Source of the DNA: Clostridiales bacterium
GTDB lineage: Bacteria; Bacillota; Clostridia; Christensenellales; Aristaeellaceae
Length of the DNA stretch: 31,743 nucleotides
Reading direction: 5' to 3'
NCBI GenBank assembly: GCA_004555535.1
Contig: SFHU01000018.1
Location: 1 to 31,743, forward strand
In this document: in pieces, positions 7,408 to 15,420 of the stretch
How the letters are laid out: each line of letters begins with the position of its first letter
Numbering within the stretch: position 1 is the stretch's first letter
Notes under the pieces: generated by a model
Seen by the model: the letters and a program-made list of their open reading frames with translations, nothing else
Databases searched by the model: none
Told to the model about the DNA's origin: nothing
Position numbers and translations under genes: made by a program

Positions 7408-8574
7408 TTGATTCGGATTCGGGAGCTGTATCGGCTGCAAAACCTCAAGGGGCTCCGCCTGATCGCGGGGCAGAAGGGCCTGGAGCGCACGGTTACGGCC
7501 GCTGTGCTCTTTGAATATGACCCTTCGCGGATGCAGCTGGCCGATTTTTACCGCGGCGATCTGGTCGTGACGACGCTGGCCTACGCCAGAAGCGACGAGC
7601 AGCTCATGACGCAGTCGCTGCTGGCGCTGATGAACCAGGGCATCGCGGGCCTGCTGGTCAAGACGGCGTATTTCAGCGAACTGCCGCATTCCGTCATCGG
7701 GCGGGCGGACGAGCTGGGCACGCCGCTGTTCCTGTTTGACGACACCTATATCGAGGAGGTTATCCTCGAGGTGACGGATCTCATTCGCGGTAAGCGCCAT
7801 TTTGCCGGCTTTGAGAAGGAGCTTGACGCGCTCATGCGCGGGGAGCTGACGCCGGAGCAGGCGCGGGAACGCGCCGCGCGGATCGATCCGAGCGGCGAGG
7901 GCGCGTATCTCGTCTGCGCGCTGTATCCGCGCGAGCGAATGCCCGAGCTCGACGGGAAACTCTACGCGCTGCTGTGCAGCGACGCGAGCGCCGCGCATCG
8001 CCTTGTCGTCATGGAATGGCGGCGGATGATGCTCATGCTCTGCCGCCTGGAGGCGGGCGAGGGGGAGCAGACCGCGCAGGAGGAGATTCTCGCGCTGCTC
8101 GCCCGTGCGCAGATTCCGCAGGACAGGCTGCTCATCGGCCTGAGCCGGGCGCGCGAGGATCAGACGGCGCTGGGCATCGCGCTCAGCGAGGCCGTCTATG
8201 CGGCGCGCGCGGCAAGGCTGGAGGGAAGGAGCTGCATGAGCGCGCAGGAGCTGGGCCTTTACGCCTGGCTGTTCCCGATGAGCGAGAATGCCTTCGTCTG
8301 CGAGCAGTGCCGCCGAAGCCTCGCGAGCATCCGCGCCTATGACGCGCAGAACCACGCCGCGCTGGAGCAGACGGCGCGCGTCTATGTCCGCGAACACATG
8401 GAGGTCGGCGCCGCGGCGAAGGCGCTGTACCAGCATCCCAATACCATTCGCTATCGCCTGAGCAAGATTCAGCGGCTGATGGACATGGAGGGCGACGCGC
8501 TCTTTGAGCCGATGCTCTGCCTGCTCGTCAGCCTCTCGCGGATTCTGGGCGAGGAAGACAGGGGCGGCGCGTGA
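7408..8574 (+). CDS. PucR family transcriptional regulator
   Basis: A 388-residue regulator of the PucR/CdaR type. The N-terminal PucR sensor domain (about residues 1-125) begins IRIRELYRLQNLKGLRLIAGQKGLERTV. The C-terminal PucR helix-turn-helix (about 325-380) contains ARVYVREHMEVGAAAKALYQHPNTIRYRLSKIQRL. The middle is a GGDEF-like or spacer region without clear catalytic motifs. The start is placed at the TTG at 7408: GGGAGG lies 9 bases upstream and the family begins at this point. The promoter at 7314-7342 makes the in-frame ATG at 7348 unusable. The stop overlaps the flank of the DUF1653 gene, and azlC-azlD follow, so it probably controls amino-acid or purine-linked nitrogen functions including that exporter. 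The effector is unknown. Confidence 0.88.
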   Translation: MIRIRELYRLQNLKGLRLIAGQKGLERTVTAAVLFEYDPSRMQLADFYRGDLVVTTLAYARSDEQLMTQSLLALMNQGIAGLLVKTAYFSELPHSVIGRADELGTPLFLFDDTYIEEVILEVTDLIRGKRHFAGFEKELDALMRGELTPEQARERAARIDPSGEGAYLVCALYPRERMPELDGKLYALLCSDASAAHRLVVMEWRRMMLMLCRLEAGEGEQTAQEEILALLARAQIPQDRLLIGLSRAREDQTALGIALSEAVYAARAARLEGRSCMSAQELGLYAWLFPMSENAFVCEQCRRSLASIRAYDAQNHAALEQTARVYVREHMEVGAAAKALYQHPNTIRYRLSKIQRLMDMEGDALFEPMLCLLVSLSRILGEEDRGGA

Positions 8575-8597
8575 CCACCCCAAGGAGTACCCTACCG

Positions 8598-8846
8598 ATG
8601 GAAGAACGCATGCAGCCGGGCGACGTCGTCCGGCATTTCAAGGGAAACCGCTATGAAATCCTCTGCTTTGCCCGGGATTCGGAGACGCAGGAGGACGTGG
8701 TCGTCTATCGCGCGCTCTACGGCGAGCGAGGCGTCTGGGTGAGGCCGAAGGCCATGTTCTTTTCGCCTGTCGACCGGGAGAAGTATCCGCAGGCGCAGCA
8801 GACCTGGCGCTTTGAGCGCATCGGGAAGGCGGATGGCGATGCCTGA
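8598..8846 (+). CDS. DUF1653 family protein
   Basis: A small 82-residue soluble protein of the DUF1653 family, recognised by PGDVVRHFKGNRYEIL, the acidic linker, VVYRALYGERGVWVRPKAMFF and a late EKYP motif. The fold is a short beta barrel-like domain of unknown function. The start is taken at the ATG at 8598, with AAGGAG 10 bases upstream; a GTG at 8571 overlapping the pucR stop would add nine residues. It overlaps the azlC start by eight bases, so it belongs to the same operon. A role in the operon cannot be stated. Confidence 0.85.
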   Translation: MEERMQPGDVVRHFKGNRYEILCFARDSETQEDVVVYRALYGERGVWVRPKAMFFSPVDREKYPQAQQTWRFERIGKADGDA

Positions 8847-9519
8847 TCTTCGCGCCGCGCGCCGGGCGGTGAAGCTGACGCTGCCCGTGCTCTGCGGCTA
8901 TCTCTTTCTGGGCATCGCCTTCGGCGCGACGCTCGCGCAGGCGGGCTTCGGCCCGGCCTGGGCGCTGCTCATCAGCACCTTCGTCTACGCGGGCAGCCTG
9001 CAGTTCGTGATGGTGCCGTTTCTGGCCTCGGGCGTGTCGCTTGTGACCGTCGCGCTGACCGCGCTGATGGTGAACGCGCGGCATCTTTTTTATGGGCTCT
9101 CGCTGATCGAACGGTTTCAATCGATGGGCGCGATGCGTCCGTACATGATCTTCTCGCTCAGCGACGAGACGTACTCGGTCTATTGCGGCATGAACGGGCA
9201 GGAGAGCGACAGCGTGATGCTCCGCGTCGGGCTGTACGACCAGCTCTACTGGATCGCCGGCTCGCTGATCGGCGCCGTGCTGGCGCAGCAGCTGCCCTTC
9301 GATCTGACGGGCATCGATTTTTCGATGACGGCGCTGTTCGTCGTGATCTGCGTCGAGCGGGCCATGAACAGGAGCGACCGGCTGCCGATGGCGCTGGGCG
9401 CGGTCTGCGCGCTGCTGAGCCTGCTGCTGCTTGGGCCGGACCGGTTCCTCGCGCCCGCGCTGGCGGCGACGGCGCTGCTGCTGACCGTCATGGACGCGCA
9501 CAAGGGGGCGAAGGCATGA
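8839..9519 (+). CDS. azlC: AzlC family branched-chain amino acid exporter, large subunit
   Basis: A 226-residue membrane protein of the AzlC family (pfam03591), which with AzlD exports branched-chain amino acids, as BrnFE does in Corynebacterium. Family stretches seen: LPVLCGYLFLGIAFGATLAQAGFGP, STFVYAGSLQFVMVPFL, ALMVNARHLFYGLS and FSLSDETYSVY. Several hydrophobic helices are evident. The start is probably the ATG at 8839, with GGAAGG about 9 bases upstream; an ATG at 8833 lies too close to that site. It overlaps the end of the DUF1653 gene and its own stop overlaps azlD (ATGA), so the whole operon appears translationally coupled. Confidence 0.92.
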   Translation: MPDLRAARRAVKLTLPVLCGYLFLGIAFGATLAQAGFGPAWALLISTFVYAGSLQFVMVPFLASGVSLVTVALTALMVNARHLFYGLSLIERFQSMGAMRPYMIFSLSDETYSVYCGMNGQESDSVMLRVGLYDQLYWIAGSLIGAVLAQQLPFDLTGIDFSMTALFVVICVERAMNRSDRLPMALGAVCALLSLLLLGPDRFLAPALAATALLLTVMDAHKGAKA

Positions 9520-9833
9520 ACATCCATGCGCTGGCCGTGGTGGGCATCTGCGCGCTGGTGACGATTCTGCTGCGCGCGCTGCCGTTTGTCTGCTTCGGCG
9601 GGAAGCGGGGCGCGCCGCGCCTCGTGCTCGCGCTGGGGCGGACGCTGCCCGCCGCGATTATGGCGGCGCTGGTCGTCTACTGCCTCAAGGGCGTGCCCTA
9701 TGGCACGCTTCAGGCGGGCGCGGCACAGCTGCTCGCGGCCGCGGCGGTCGTCGCGCTGCACCTGTGGAAGCGCAATACGCTGCTGAGCATCGGCGTGGGA
9801 ACGGCGCTGTACATGCTCCTGATCCGGCTGTAA
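9516..9833 (+). CDS. azlD: AzlD family branched-chain amino acid exporter, small subunit
   Basis: A 105-residue membrane protein with three to four hydrophobic segments, matching the AzlD family (pfam05437): an N-terminal VGICALVTILLRALPFVCFGG, then LGRTLPAAIMAALVVYCLKG, and an end in NTLLSIGVGTALYMLL. It starts within the azlC stop (ATGA overlap at 9516-9519). AzlC and AzlD form a two-subunit exporter. The hairpin-rich repeat that begins about 22 bases after its stop may serve as the transcription end of the operon. Confidence 0.92.
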   Translation: MNIHALAVVGICALVTILLRALPFVCFGGKRGAPRLVLALGRTLPAAIMAALVVYCLKGVPYGTLQAGAAQLLAAAAVVALHLWKRNTLLSIGVGTALYMLLIRL

Positions 9834-9855
9834 AATATGGCGTTTTCAAATCAGA

Positions 9856-10087
9856 CTCGTTTCAATCGTAGGATGCTTCGCATCCTGCTCTGATACTACG
9901 TTTTTATCGATTGGGATTCGATAGGGCTGCCGACCCGGGGAACTCGCATAGTCGCACCTGTTGGTGCTCCTTGCGATTCCCGACGCTCCGCCTGCCTGTT
10001 TCCGCACTGGAGGCGGAAGGCTCCGGTCCCTATGACCTGCCTGAGGGATTTCATCCCTCAGACTCCCTTCTTCGCTTCGCGTGAATC
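9856..10087 (+). repeat. structured intergenic repeat, copy A (long form)
   Basis: This fills most of the 334-base gap between azlD and the NA37-like gene. Visible hairpins are: GGATGC/GCATCC with loop TTC (9871-9885), flanked by imperfect outer arms GTTTCA and TGATAC; GGAACTCGCA with TGCGATTCC (9939-9980) enclosing CACC/GGTG; TCCGCCT/AGGCGGA (9987-10017); and CTGAGGGAT/ATCCCTCAG (10041-10061). The left and right ends match copy B at 11241-11364. The 110-base middle (9932-10041) is absent from copy B and is bounded by two CTGCC pentamers. The family is not recognised. Confidence 0.75.
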
Positions 10088-10167
10088 CTCAATCTTTTCG
10101 CAAAAAACAAACAGCCTTTTGTATCCGCGGAACTGTGTCCGCGGGAAACCATGACGAGGTGAACGAC

Positions 10168-11172
10168 ATGAACATCATTGCGCGCGCAGCTATCGCGGTC
10201 TACGACGGAAGCGCGCTTTCGCCGATCTTCCCGGCACGGCCTGCCAAGCCAGACGACGAGGCCTGCGCCTATCTCTCCGCCGTGGCGGAGAAGCTGATGG
10301 GCTCCGACGGCAGCCGGACGACCTGTGTTGAGCCGGGCGGCGCGCAGGAGGAGCTGCTGCGCCGGTTTCTGACGCTGCCCTTCGGCGAGGCGGCCTCGGC
10401 GCTGCTCGCGAGCATGGACGAAGCGATGCAGACGCTGGAGATCCCGCGCGAGGGCTTTGACCTGGCTGTCTTTTCCTTTGACAGGGACAACGAGCCGCAT
10501 CTGTGCGTCGCGATGCTGCCCTATCGCGCGGCGGTCGTGCATCAGGTGGAGCCGGACGGGGAGAACGGCACGCTCACGCAGCTGCTGGCGCACGGCACGG
10601 TGCTCCCGCCTCCGGGCAGCAAGGGCACGGCGGGCTTTGTGGTCAACCTCTCCACGGGGGATATCCGCCTGCGCGACACGGCCGTGCTGACGAACGTGGG
10701 CAACCGCCAGCTCTTTGGCGAGGCGCTCTTTTCGATGGCTGCGACGCGCACGACGAAGGAGGCCGTCGCCGCCGTGACGGAGATGATCGAGCAGGCGGCC
10801 CCGCCGAACATGACGCCCCAGGAGCTGCGCCCCGCGGTCAAGCGCGCGATGAGCAAATCCATCGAGGAGAAGGGCGTCATCGACGTGCAGGACGTCGCGC
10901 AGGAGGTCTTCCGCAGCGATCCTGAGCGCGAGGCGATCATCGAGCAGGTCGGGCGGCAGATGCAGGAGGAGGCGCTCGAGCCGGTCATCCCGGTGGAAAA
11001 CAAGCGCGTCATGGCGCAGCTGCAGAAGGTGAAGATCAAAACGGACAACGGCATCTCCATCACGCTGCCGCGTACGCTGGCGGACGACGAGAACAGCTTC
11101 GCCGTCGTGAGCAATGACGACGGGACGATTTCCATCATCATCAGCCGCGTGCAGGAGCTCAGGACAGAATAA
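10168..11172 (+). CDS. putative nucleoid-associated protein, NA37/YejK-like
   Basis: A 334-residue soluble protein. The overall layout resembles clostridial NA37/YejK-type nucleoid-associated proteins: an N-terminal repeat-like ARAAIAVYDGS, an acidic helical part (DDEACAYLSAVAEKLM), a central strand pair (LCVAMLPYRAAVVHQVEP), then LPPPGSKGTAGFVVNLSTGDIRLRDT, and a C-terminal half rich in charged helices ending in a beta segment. The family assignment rests on my reading of this pattern and is only moderately secure. The start at 10168 is firm, with GAGGTGA 5 bases upstream. There is no signal peptide or membrane segment. The gene stands alone, is bracketed by two copies of the same structured repeat in the same orientation, and has its own strong terminator. 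Confidence 0.6.
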   Translation: MNIIARAAIAVYDGSALSPIFPARPAKPDDEACAYLSAVAEKLMGSDGSRTTCVEPGGAQEELLRRFLTLPFGEAASALLASMDEAMQTLEIPREGFDLAVFSFDRDNEPHLCVAMLPYRAAVVHQVEPDGENGTLTQLLAHGTVLPPPGSKGTAGFVVNLSTGDIRLRDTAVLTNVGNRQLFGEALFSMAATRTTKEAVAAVTEMIEQAAPPNMTPQELRPAVKRAMSKSIEEKGVIDVQDVAQEVFRSDPEREAIIEQVGRQMQEEALEPVIPVENKRVMAQLQKVKIKTDNGISITLPRTLADDENSFAVVSNDDGTISIIISRVQELRTE

Positions 11173-11173
11173 A

Positions 11174-11210
11174 ACAGGAATGGCTGCCCGGGGTGGCCAT
11201 TCCTGTTTTT
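11174..11210 (+). terminator. rho-independent terminator of the NA37-like gene
   Basis: ACAGGAATGGC (11174-11184) pairs with GCCATTCCTGT (11196-11206), followed by TTTT. An AAAA run before the left arm lets it work in both directions. Confidence 0.85.
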
Positions 11211-11240
11211 CAAAAAGCATGATGTTTTTGCGCATCCAAC

Positions 11241-11364
11241 CCGTCTCAATCGTAGGCTGCTTTGCAGCCTGCTCTGAGACTGATTTCTTGAACTTGATGA
11301 TCATTACGATAGGGCTGCCTGAGGGATTCATCCCTCAGACTCCCTTCTTCACTTCGCGCGAATG
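11241..11364 (+). repeat. structured intergenic repeat, copy B (short form)
   Basis: Same orientation as copy A. The first hairpin is GGCTGC/GCAGCC with loop TTT (11255-11269), inside perfect outer arms GTCTCA (11243-11248) and TGAGAC (11275-11280). The second is CTGAGGGAT/ATCCCTCAG (11319-11338). It ends with CTTCTTCACTTCGCGCGAAT. Relative to copy A it lacks 110 bases. It lies between the convergent NA37-like and MATE genes, where it may also act as a transcription barrier for the MATE transcript. Confidence 0.75.
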
Positions 11365-11383
11365 AAAGCGACCTTGAATTGGA

Positions 11384-12739
11384 TCACACCCTGTCGGGCG
11401 TCCGCTCGAGCTGGCGCAGGATGCTTCGCACAATGAGCAGCGACATCACAAACGCGCAGACGTCGCTGACCGGGGCGGCACACTGGATGCCGAGCAGCCC
11501 CAGCAGCCGCGGCAGAATCAGCAGCGCGGGGATCAGGAAGATGCCCTGGCGGGAGATGGAGATGAGCGTCGCGCGCACGCCGTAGCCGATTGACTGGGTG
11601 AACATGTTGCTCATCGTGATGAAGCCCCACAGGGGCAGCGTGCACAGCTGCAGCCGCAGCGCGAGCGTGCCGATGCTGATGACGAGCGGGTCGTCGCGGC
11701 GGAAGACCGTGACGATCGGCCGGGAGAGAATCAGGGAGATCGCGCAGAGCACGAGCAGGATGCCCGTCGTCACCTTGACGCAGAACCAGAAGGCCTCCCG
11801 CACGCGGCTGTATTTCCCCGCGCCGTAGCAGAAGCCGCAGACGGGCTGGAAGCCCTGGCCAAAGCCGATGACGGAGGAGTTGATGAAGAGCACAAAGCGG
11901 CTGACGATCGACATGGCGGCAATCGCCGCGTCGCCATAGGCGCCGGCGGTCGTGTTGAGCAGGATCGTCGAGATGCTGGCGATGCCCTGACGCCCGAGCG
12001 AGGGGAAGCCGTTGTAGAGGATGCGCCCGTAGATTTTGAGGCCGGGCTTGAAGCGCCGCGGATCGACGGAGATGGCGTCGGGCCGCAGCTGCGTCATCAG
12101 CAGCAGGATGGTGAAGCTGACCAGCTGGGAGATCGCCGTGGCGATGGCCGCGCCCGCCGTGCCCAGGCCGAGGCCGAAGATCAGGATCGGGTCGAGCAGC
12201 ATGTTGAGGATGCCGCCCGTCGTGATGCCGACCATCGCGTACGCCGCCAGCCCCTCAAAGCGCAGCAGGTTGTTCATGACGAACGAGCACATCATGAACG
12301 GCGCGGCGTAGAAGATGTAGGTCGCGTAGTCCTTGGCGTAGGGCGCGATCGTCTCCGTTGCGCCGAGAAAGCGGACGAGCCAGTCGATGTTGCGCAGGCC
12401 GAGGACGGTGATGGCCACGCCGACGAGGAAGGCTGTGAAAAAGCCGGTGGAGACGAAGCGCTTGGCGCGCTCCTCGTCGCCCGCGCCAAGGGCCTGACTG
12501 ACGTTCGTGCCGCTGCCCATGCCGATGGTGAAGGCAATGGCCTGGATGATCGCCATCGCGGAGAAGATGACGCCGACCGCGCCGGAGGCGGAGGTGCCGA
12601 TCTGGCTGACGAAGAACGTGTCGGCCATGTTGTAGATGTTCGTGATGAGCATGGAGATGATCGTCGGGATGGCCATCTTCGGGATGACGCGGCTCACAGG
12701 CTCATGAAGCAGCATGTCGCTTCGCTGCTGAGGTGTCAT
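11384..12739 (-). CDS. MATE family efflux transporter
   Basis: A 451-residue membrane protein of the MATE family (NorM/DinF-like), which exports drugs or metabolites driven by Na+ or H+. Two MatE halves are visible. The first begins with the typical PVSRVIPKMAIPTIISMLITNIYNMADTFFV and continues GVIFSAMAIIQAIAFTIGMGSGTNVSQALGAGDEERA; the second includes PSLGRQGIASISTILLN and FGQGFQPVCGFCYGAGKY. About twelve hydrophobic segments fit. Start chosen at the ATG at 12739 with AAGGAAG upstream; a longer frame to 12772 lacks a binding site. It lies 43 bases after the PAP2 gene on the same strand and is probably co-transcribed with it. The substrate is unknown. Confidence 0.93.
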   Translation of the reverse strand: MTPQQRSDMLLHEPVSRVIPKMAIPTIISMLITNIYNMADTFFVSQIGTSASGAVGVIFSAMAIIQAIAFTIGMGSGTNVSQALGAGDEERAKRFVSTGFFTAFLVGVAITVLGLRNIDWLVRFLGATETIAPYAKDYATYIFYAAPFMMCSFVMNNLLRFEGLAAYAMVGITTGGILNMLLDPILIFGLGLGTAGAAIATAISQLVSFTILLLMTQLRPDAISVDPRRFKPGLKIYGRILYNGFPSLGRQGIASISTILLNTTAGAYGDAAIAAMSIVSRFVLFINSSVIGFGQGFQPVCGFCYGAGKYSRVREAFWFCVKVTTGILLVLCAISLILSRPIVTVFRRDDPLVISIGTLALRLQLCTLPLWGFITMSNMFTQSIGYGVRATLISISRQGIFLIPALLILPRLLGLLGIQCAAPVSDVCAFVMSLLIVRSILRQLERTPDRV

Positions 12740-12782
12740 GGGTTCACTTCCTTTTGTAGGGGCGCCGTGCATCGGGCGCGGG

Positions 12783-13283
12783 TCAGAGCAGGTAGCCGAT
12801 GGCGGAGAGGACGAAGCTCAGCGCGAGCGCGGCGAGCACGTCGCTGATGTAGTGCTGGCCGGAGAGCACGCGCAGCGCTGCGATCATGGCGCACAGCAGC
12901 AGCATGGCCGCCGCGCAGGGGACGCTGGGAAAGGCCGCGATGACGGCGCAGGCGATGGCCGCGGCGCTGGCCGTGTGGCGGGAGGGCATGCTCTTGCCCT
13001 TGCCCGGGCGGTAGCGCCCGACGGGCGGCGCGCCGTAGCGGTCGTAGGGCCGCTGGCGGCCGATGAGCGGGCGCAGCACGGTCACGGTGAGAAAACAGAC
13101 CGCCGGCACGAGCAGCAGGCGCAGGAGCCGCGCGTCGCGCTGCAGCATCAGCGTGAGCAGCGAGAGCAGATACGCCGCGGCGCAGCAATAGGTCGGCACG
13201 CGCAGCCAGGCGGCGCCGCCGGGCAGACGGTCGCAGACGCGGCGGACGGTTTGCGTCATGCGGGTGTACTGGTCTTTCGTCAT
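12783..13283 (-). CDS. PAP2 family membrane phosphatase
   Basis: A 166-residue integral membrane phosphatase of the PAP2 superfamily, which dephosphorylates lipid phosphates such as undecaprenyl pyrophosphate or phosphatidylglycerol phosphate. All three motifs are present: R71-x6-R77-P78 (motif 1 with Arg in place of the first Lys), PSRH at 100-103 (motif 2, Arg instead of the usual Gly), and R138-x5-H144-x3-D148 (motif 3). Start chosen at the ATG at 13283, with GGAGG 5 bases upstream. It precedes the MATE gene on the minus strand. It could recycle the lipid carrier for wall synthesis, but a more general lipid phosphatase role is equally possible. Confidence 0.88.
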   Translation of the reverse strand: MTKDQYTRMTQTVRRVCDRLPGGAAWLRVPTYCCAAAYLLSLLTLMLQRDARLLRLLLVPAVCFLTVTVLRPLIGRQRPYDRYGAPPVGRYRPGKGKSMPSRHTASAAAIACAVIAAFPSVPCAAAMLLLCAMIAALRVLSGQHYISDVLAALALSFVLSAIGYLL

Positions 13284-13315
13284 ATCGGCCTCCGGTCGAT
13301 CTTCCCGCCGCGCTC

Positions 13316-13344
13316 TTGACCGGGCGCGCAGGGACAGGTATAAT
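13316..13344 (+). promoter_or_regulatory. near-consensus promoter of the HAD phosphatase gene
   Basis: TTGACC (13316-13321), a 17-base spacer and TATAAT (13339-13344). Transcription would begin near 13351, about 40 bases before the preferred ATG. Confidence 0.85.
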
Positions 13345-13391
13345 GGAACGGCTGTGAAAGGATGATGCTTGTGAATGAAAGGCTTCAAACG

Positions 13392-14024
13392 ATGAAGGCC
13401 GCCATTTTCGACATGGACGGCACGCTGATCGACTCCATGCCCTGCTGGCGGAAGCTGAATGCGGAATTTGTCCGCAGCCGGGGAATTGAGCCCACGCCGG
13501 AGCAGGAGAAGGAGATGTTCGCCCTGACCGGCATGCAGGTGGTGTCGTATTTCAAGGAACGCTTCGGGCTGGAGAGCGACTTTGAGACGCTCTGCGCACA
13601 GGCCTGCCGCGCGATGGAGCCCGTCTATGCGGCGGGCGTGCCGCTCAAGAGCGGCGCGGGCGCGTATCTCGACCGGCTTCGCGAGCGGGGCGTCCTCTGC
13701 GTGCTGGCGACGGCGACGCCCGCCAGACAGGCGCTCATTGCGCTCAACCGGATGGACCTCGTCCGCCGTCTTGACTACATCTTCAGCACGGATCTCATCG
13801 GCGGCAACAAGGGCGAGACGGCCTTCTATGACCGGCTCTGCGCCATGATCGGCGTGCCGAAGGAGGACTGTGTCATGTTCGAGGATTCGCTCTACGCGAT
13901 GCAGGGCGCGCGCGCGGCGGGCCTGGGCGTCGTCGGCATCACGGACAGCACGAACGCGCATGTCCGCGCGCAGATGCAGGATACCTGCGACATTGTGATC
14001 GATTCGTATGACGAGCTGGCGTGA
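13392..14024 (+). CDS. HAD superfamily hydrolase, beta-phosphoglucomutase-like
   Basis: A 210-residue soluble phosphatase of the haloacid dehalogenase superfamily with an alpha-helical cap (subfamily IA). The nucleophile motif FDMDGTLIDS is at residues 6-15. Motif II is LATATPARQ, the motif III lysine is in GGNKGETAF, and motif IV is VMFEDSLYAMQGARAAG. Substrates of such proteins are small phosphorylated sugars or nucleotides; the specific one cannot be read here. The start is taken at the ATG at 13392 because family members begin with this MKAAIFDMDGT and AAAGG lies 9 bases upstream. In-frame starts at 13362 and 13371 are possible and would add 10 or 7 residues. It is a single-gene unit with its own promoter and terminator. 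Confidence 0.9.
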   Translation: MKAAIFDMDGTLIDSMPCWRKLNAEFVRSRGIEPTPEQEKEMFALTGMQVVSYFKERFGLESDFETLCAQACRAMEPVYAAGVPLKSGAGAYLDRLRERGVLCVLATATPARQALIALNRMDLVRRLDYIFSTDLIGGNKGETAFYDRLCAMIGVPKEDCVMFEDSLYAMQGARAAGLGVVGITDSTNAHVRAQMQDTCDIVIDSYDELA

Positions 14025-14065
14025 GCCGGACCCAAACGCCGTTTTGCGCGGCCATAAGAAAAGAG

Positions 14066-14089
14066 CCCTCCCTCCGCGGGAGGGTTTTT
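14066..14089. terminator. bidirectional terminator between HAD and patatin genes
   Basis: CCCTCCC (14066-14072), loop TCCGC, GGGAGGG (14078-14084), then TTTTT on the plus strand. On the minus strand it is followed by CTCTTTTCTT. It serves the convergent HAD and patatin genes. Confidence 0.82.
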
Positions 14090-14127
14090 GCCTGACTGGA
14101 ATGGCTTTACGGCGGGAAAAGCGCGGC

Positions 14128-15420
14128 TCAGAGGATCTCCTTGAGCGTGATCGCGCAGAGCATGTCGCGCGGAAACGCGGAAAGCGTGTGCATCGCCAGC
14201 GAGGAGAACGTGTTTTCCCTTTGCAGCAGATGGTAGAGGCAGGAGATGATCAGCCGCCTGTCCGGCTGCGGCGAGGCGAAGAGCACGCCGATGCGCCCGC
14301 CCAGCAGCGAGCCGAGCATCGATTCCGCCTTGTCAAGCGGAAGGCAGGTGTGCAGCGCGTCGACAAACGCGCTGAAGGTGAACACCTGTGCCGGGCTGAT
14401 CTGCGCGATCTCGGCGCAGAGCTCGCAGGCGCGAAGGAAATAGTCGATTCCGTCCGCGCCGGGCGCGAGCTCCTCCTCGAGCAGGGAGAACAGCGGCGAG
14501 CCGGCGGCGTGCGCCGTCATCGCGTTGGGCAGGTGCATATCCGCCTCGGCCCGCGACAGATGGACGATGAAGTCCTCCGCGCGGGAGTAAAGCCCCTGCG
14601 CGTCGACCGGGTCGAAGGCGTATTTCGTGCCGCGCATCTTGCCGAAGGCGCGCAGGGTGTCGTTGTAGCCGAGAATGCGGTTTCGCTGGGACAGCGCCGG
14701 ATCGAAGGTCAGCAGCCCGCCGAGCGGATGGCTCGCGCGGATGTAGGTGACGTTCGGGCGGCGGGTAAACTGCGCGTGGGAGCGGTGCTTGCCGATGTCC
14801 ACGGCGATGATGTGCCGCGCGCCGCTGCGCACCGCCATCTCCACGGGCGTGTTGTCGCAGAAGCCGCCGTCGATGTAGCGCTCCTCGCCGATGACCGTCA
14901 TGGGGAAGATGGGGAAGCAGGAGGCGCTGGCCAGCAGCCAGCTGTGCAGCGAGCCGCTTTCCATGTCCTCGATGCGCTTTTCGACCATGGCCAGCGTCGG
15001 GAAGCGCGTCGTCACCAGGCCGAGACGCACCGTGCTCCTGCGCACGGCGTCCTCATCGACAACCCGCTGCATGATGCCCACCAGGGGAGATACGTCGATG
15101 CCCTTTCTCTGGGTGTAGCGGGCGACAAACTCGAGGAGCTTCTCCGGGTGGTCAAAGATGTTTTCCGCGTCGTCCGCGATGGACAGGCTCTCCTCGCTGA
15201 CGACGTCGCTCAGGCGGATGCTGTTCCAGAGCTCCTGCGCGGTCTCCATGCTGCCCTGGGCATACATGGCCGCGTTGAGCGCGCCGACGGACGTGCCGAA
15301 GACGCTGCCAGCGCGGATGCCCAGCGATTCAAGCGCGGCGATGGCGCCGATCTCATAAGCGCCCTTTGCGCCGCCGCCGCCGAGCACGAGCGCCGTTTCG
15401 GAGGGAACGAACGCCCGCAT
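14128..15420 (-). CDS. patatin-like phospholipase
   Basis: A 430-residue protein with an N-terminal patatin domain (about residues 8-205). The oxyanion loop is LVLGGGGAKGAYEIG (12-25), the nucleophile elbow GTSVG (Ser44 at 42-46), and the catalytic aspartate is in YIDGG (Asp184). All catalytic residues are present, so it should be an active lipid acyl hydrolase with a Ser-Asp dyad. The C-terminal 220 residues form a helical extension of unknown role. There is no signal peptide, so it is probably cytoplasmic and acts at the inner membrane face. Its ATG at 15420 overlaps the upstream stop codon by one base, showing tight coupling to the cytidylate-kinase-like gene. Bacterial patatins range from housekeeping lipases to effectors; nothing here marks it as an effector. 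Confidence 0.9.
   Translation of the reverse strand: MRAFVPSETALVLGGGGAKGAYEIGAIAALESLGIRAGSVFGTSVGALNAAMYAQGSMETAQELWNSIRLSDVVSEESLSIADDAENIFDHPEKLLEFVARYTQRKGIDVSPLVGIMQRVVDEDAVRRSTVRLGLVTTRFPTLAMVEKRIEDMESGSLHSWLLASASCFPIFPMTVIGEERYIDGGFCDNTPVEMAVRSGARHIIAVDIGKHRSHAQFTRRPNVTYIRASHPLGGLLTFDPALSQRNRILGYNDTLRAFGKMRGTKYAFDPVDAQGLYSRAEDFIVHLSRAEADMHLPNAMTAHAAGSPLFSLLEEELAPGADGIDYFLRACELCAEIAQISPAQVFTFSAFVDALHTCLPLDKAESMLGSLLGGRIGVLFASPQPDRRLIISCLYHLLQRENTFSSLAMHTLSAFPRDMLCAITLKEIL

Noticed and set aside
12783..13961. A minus-strand frame extending the PAP2 gene upstream across the HAD gene
   Set aside because: The extra part is antisense to the HAD gene. PAP2 has its own ATG with GGAGG at 13283.
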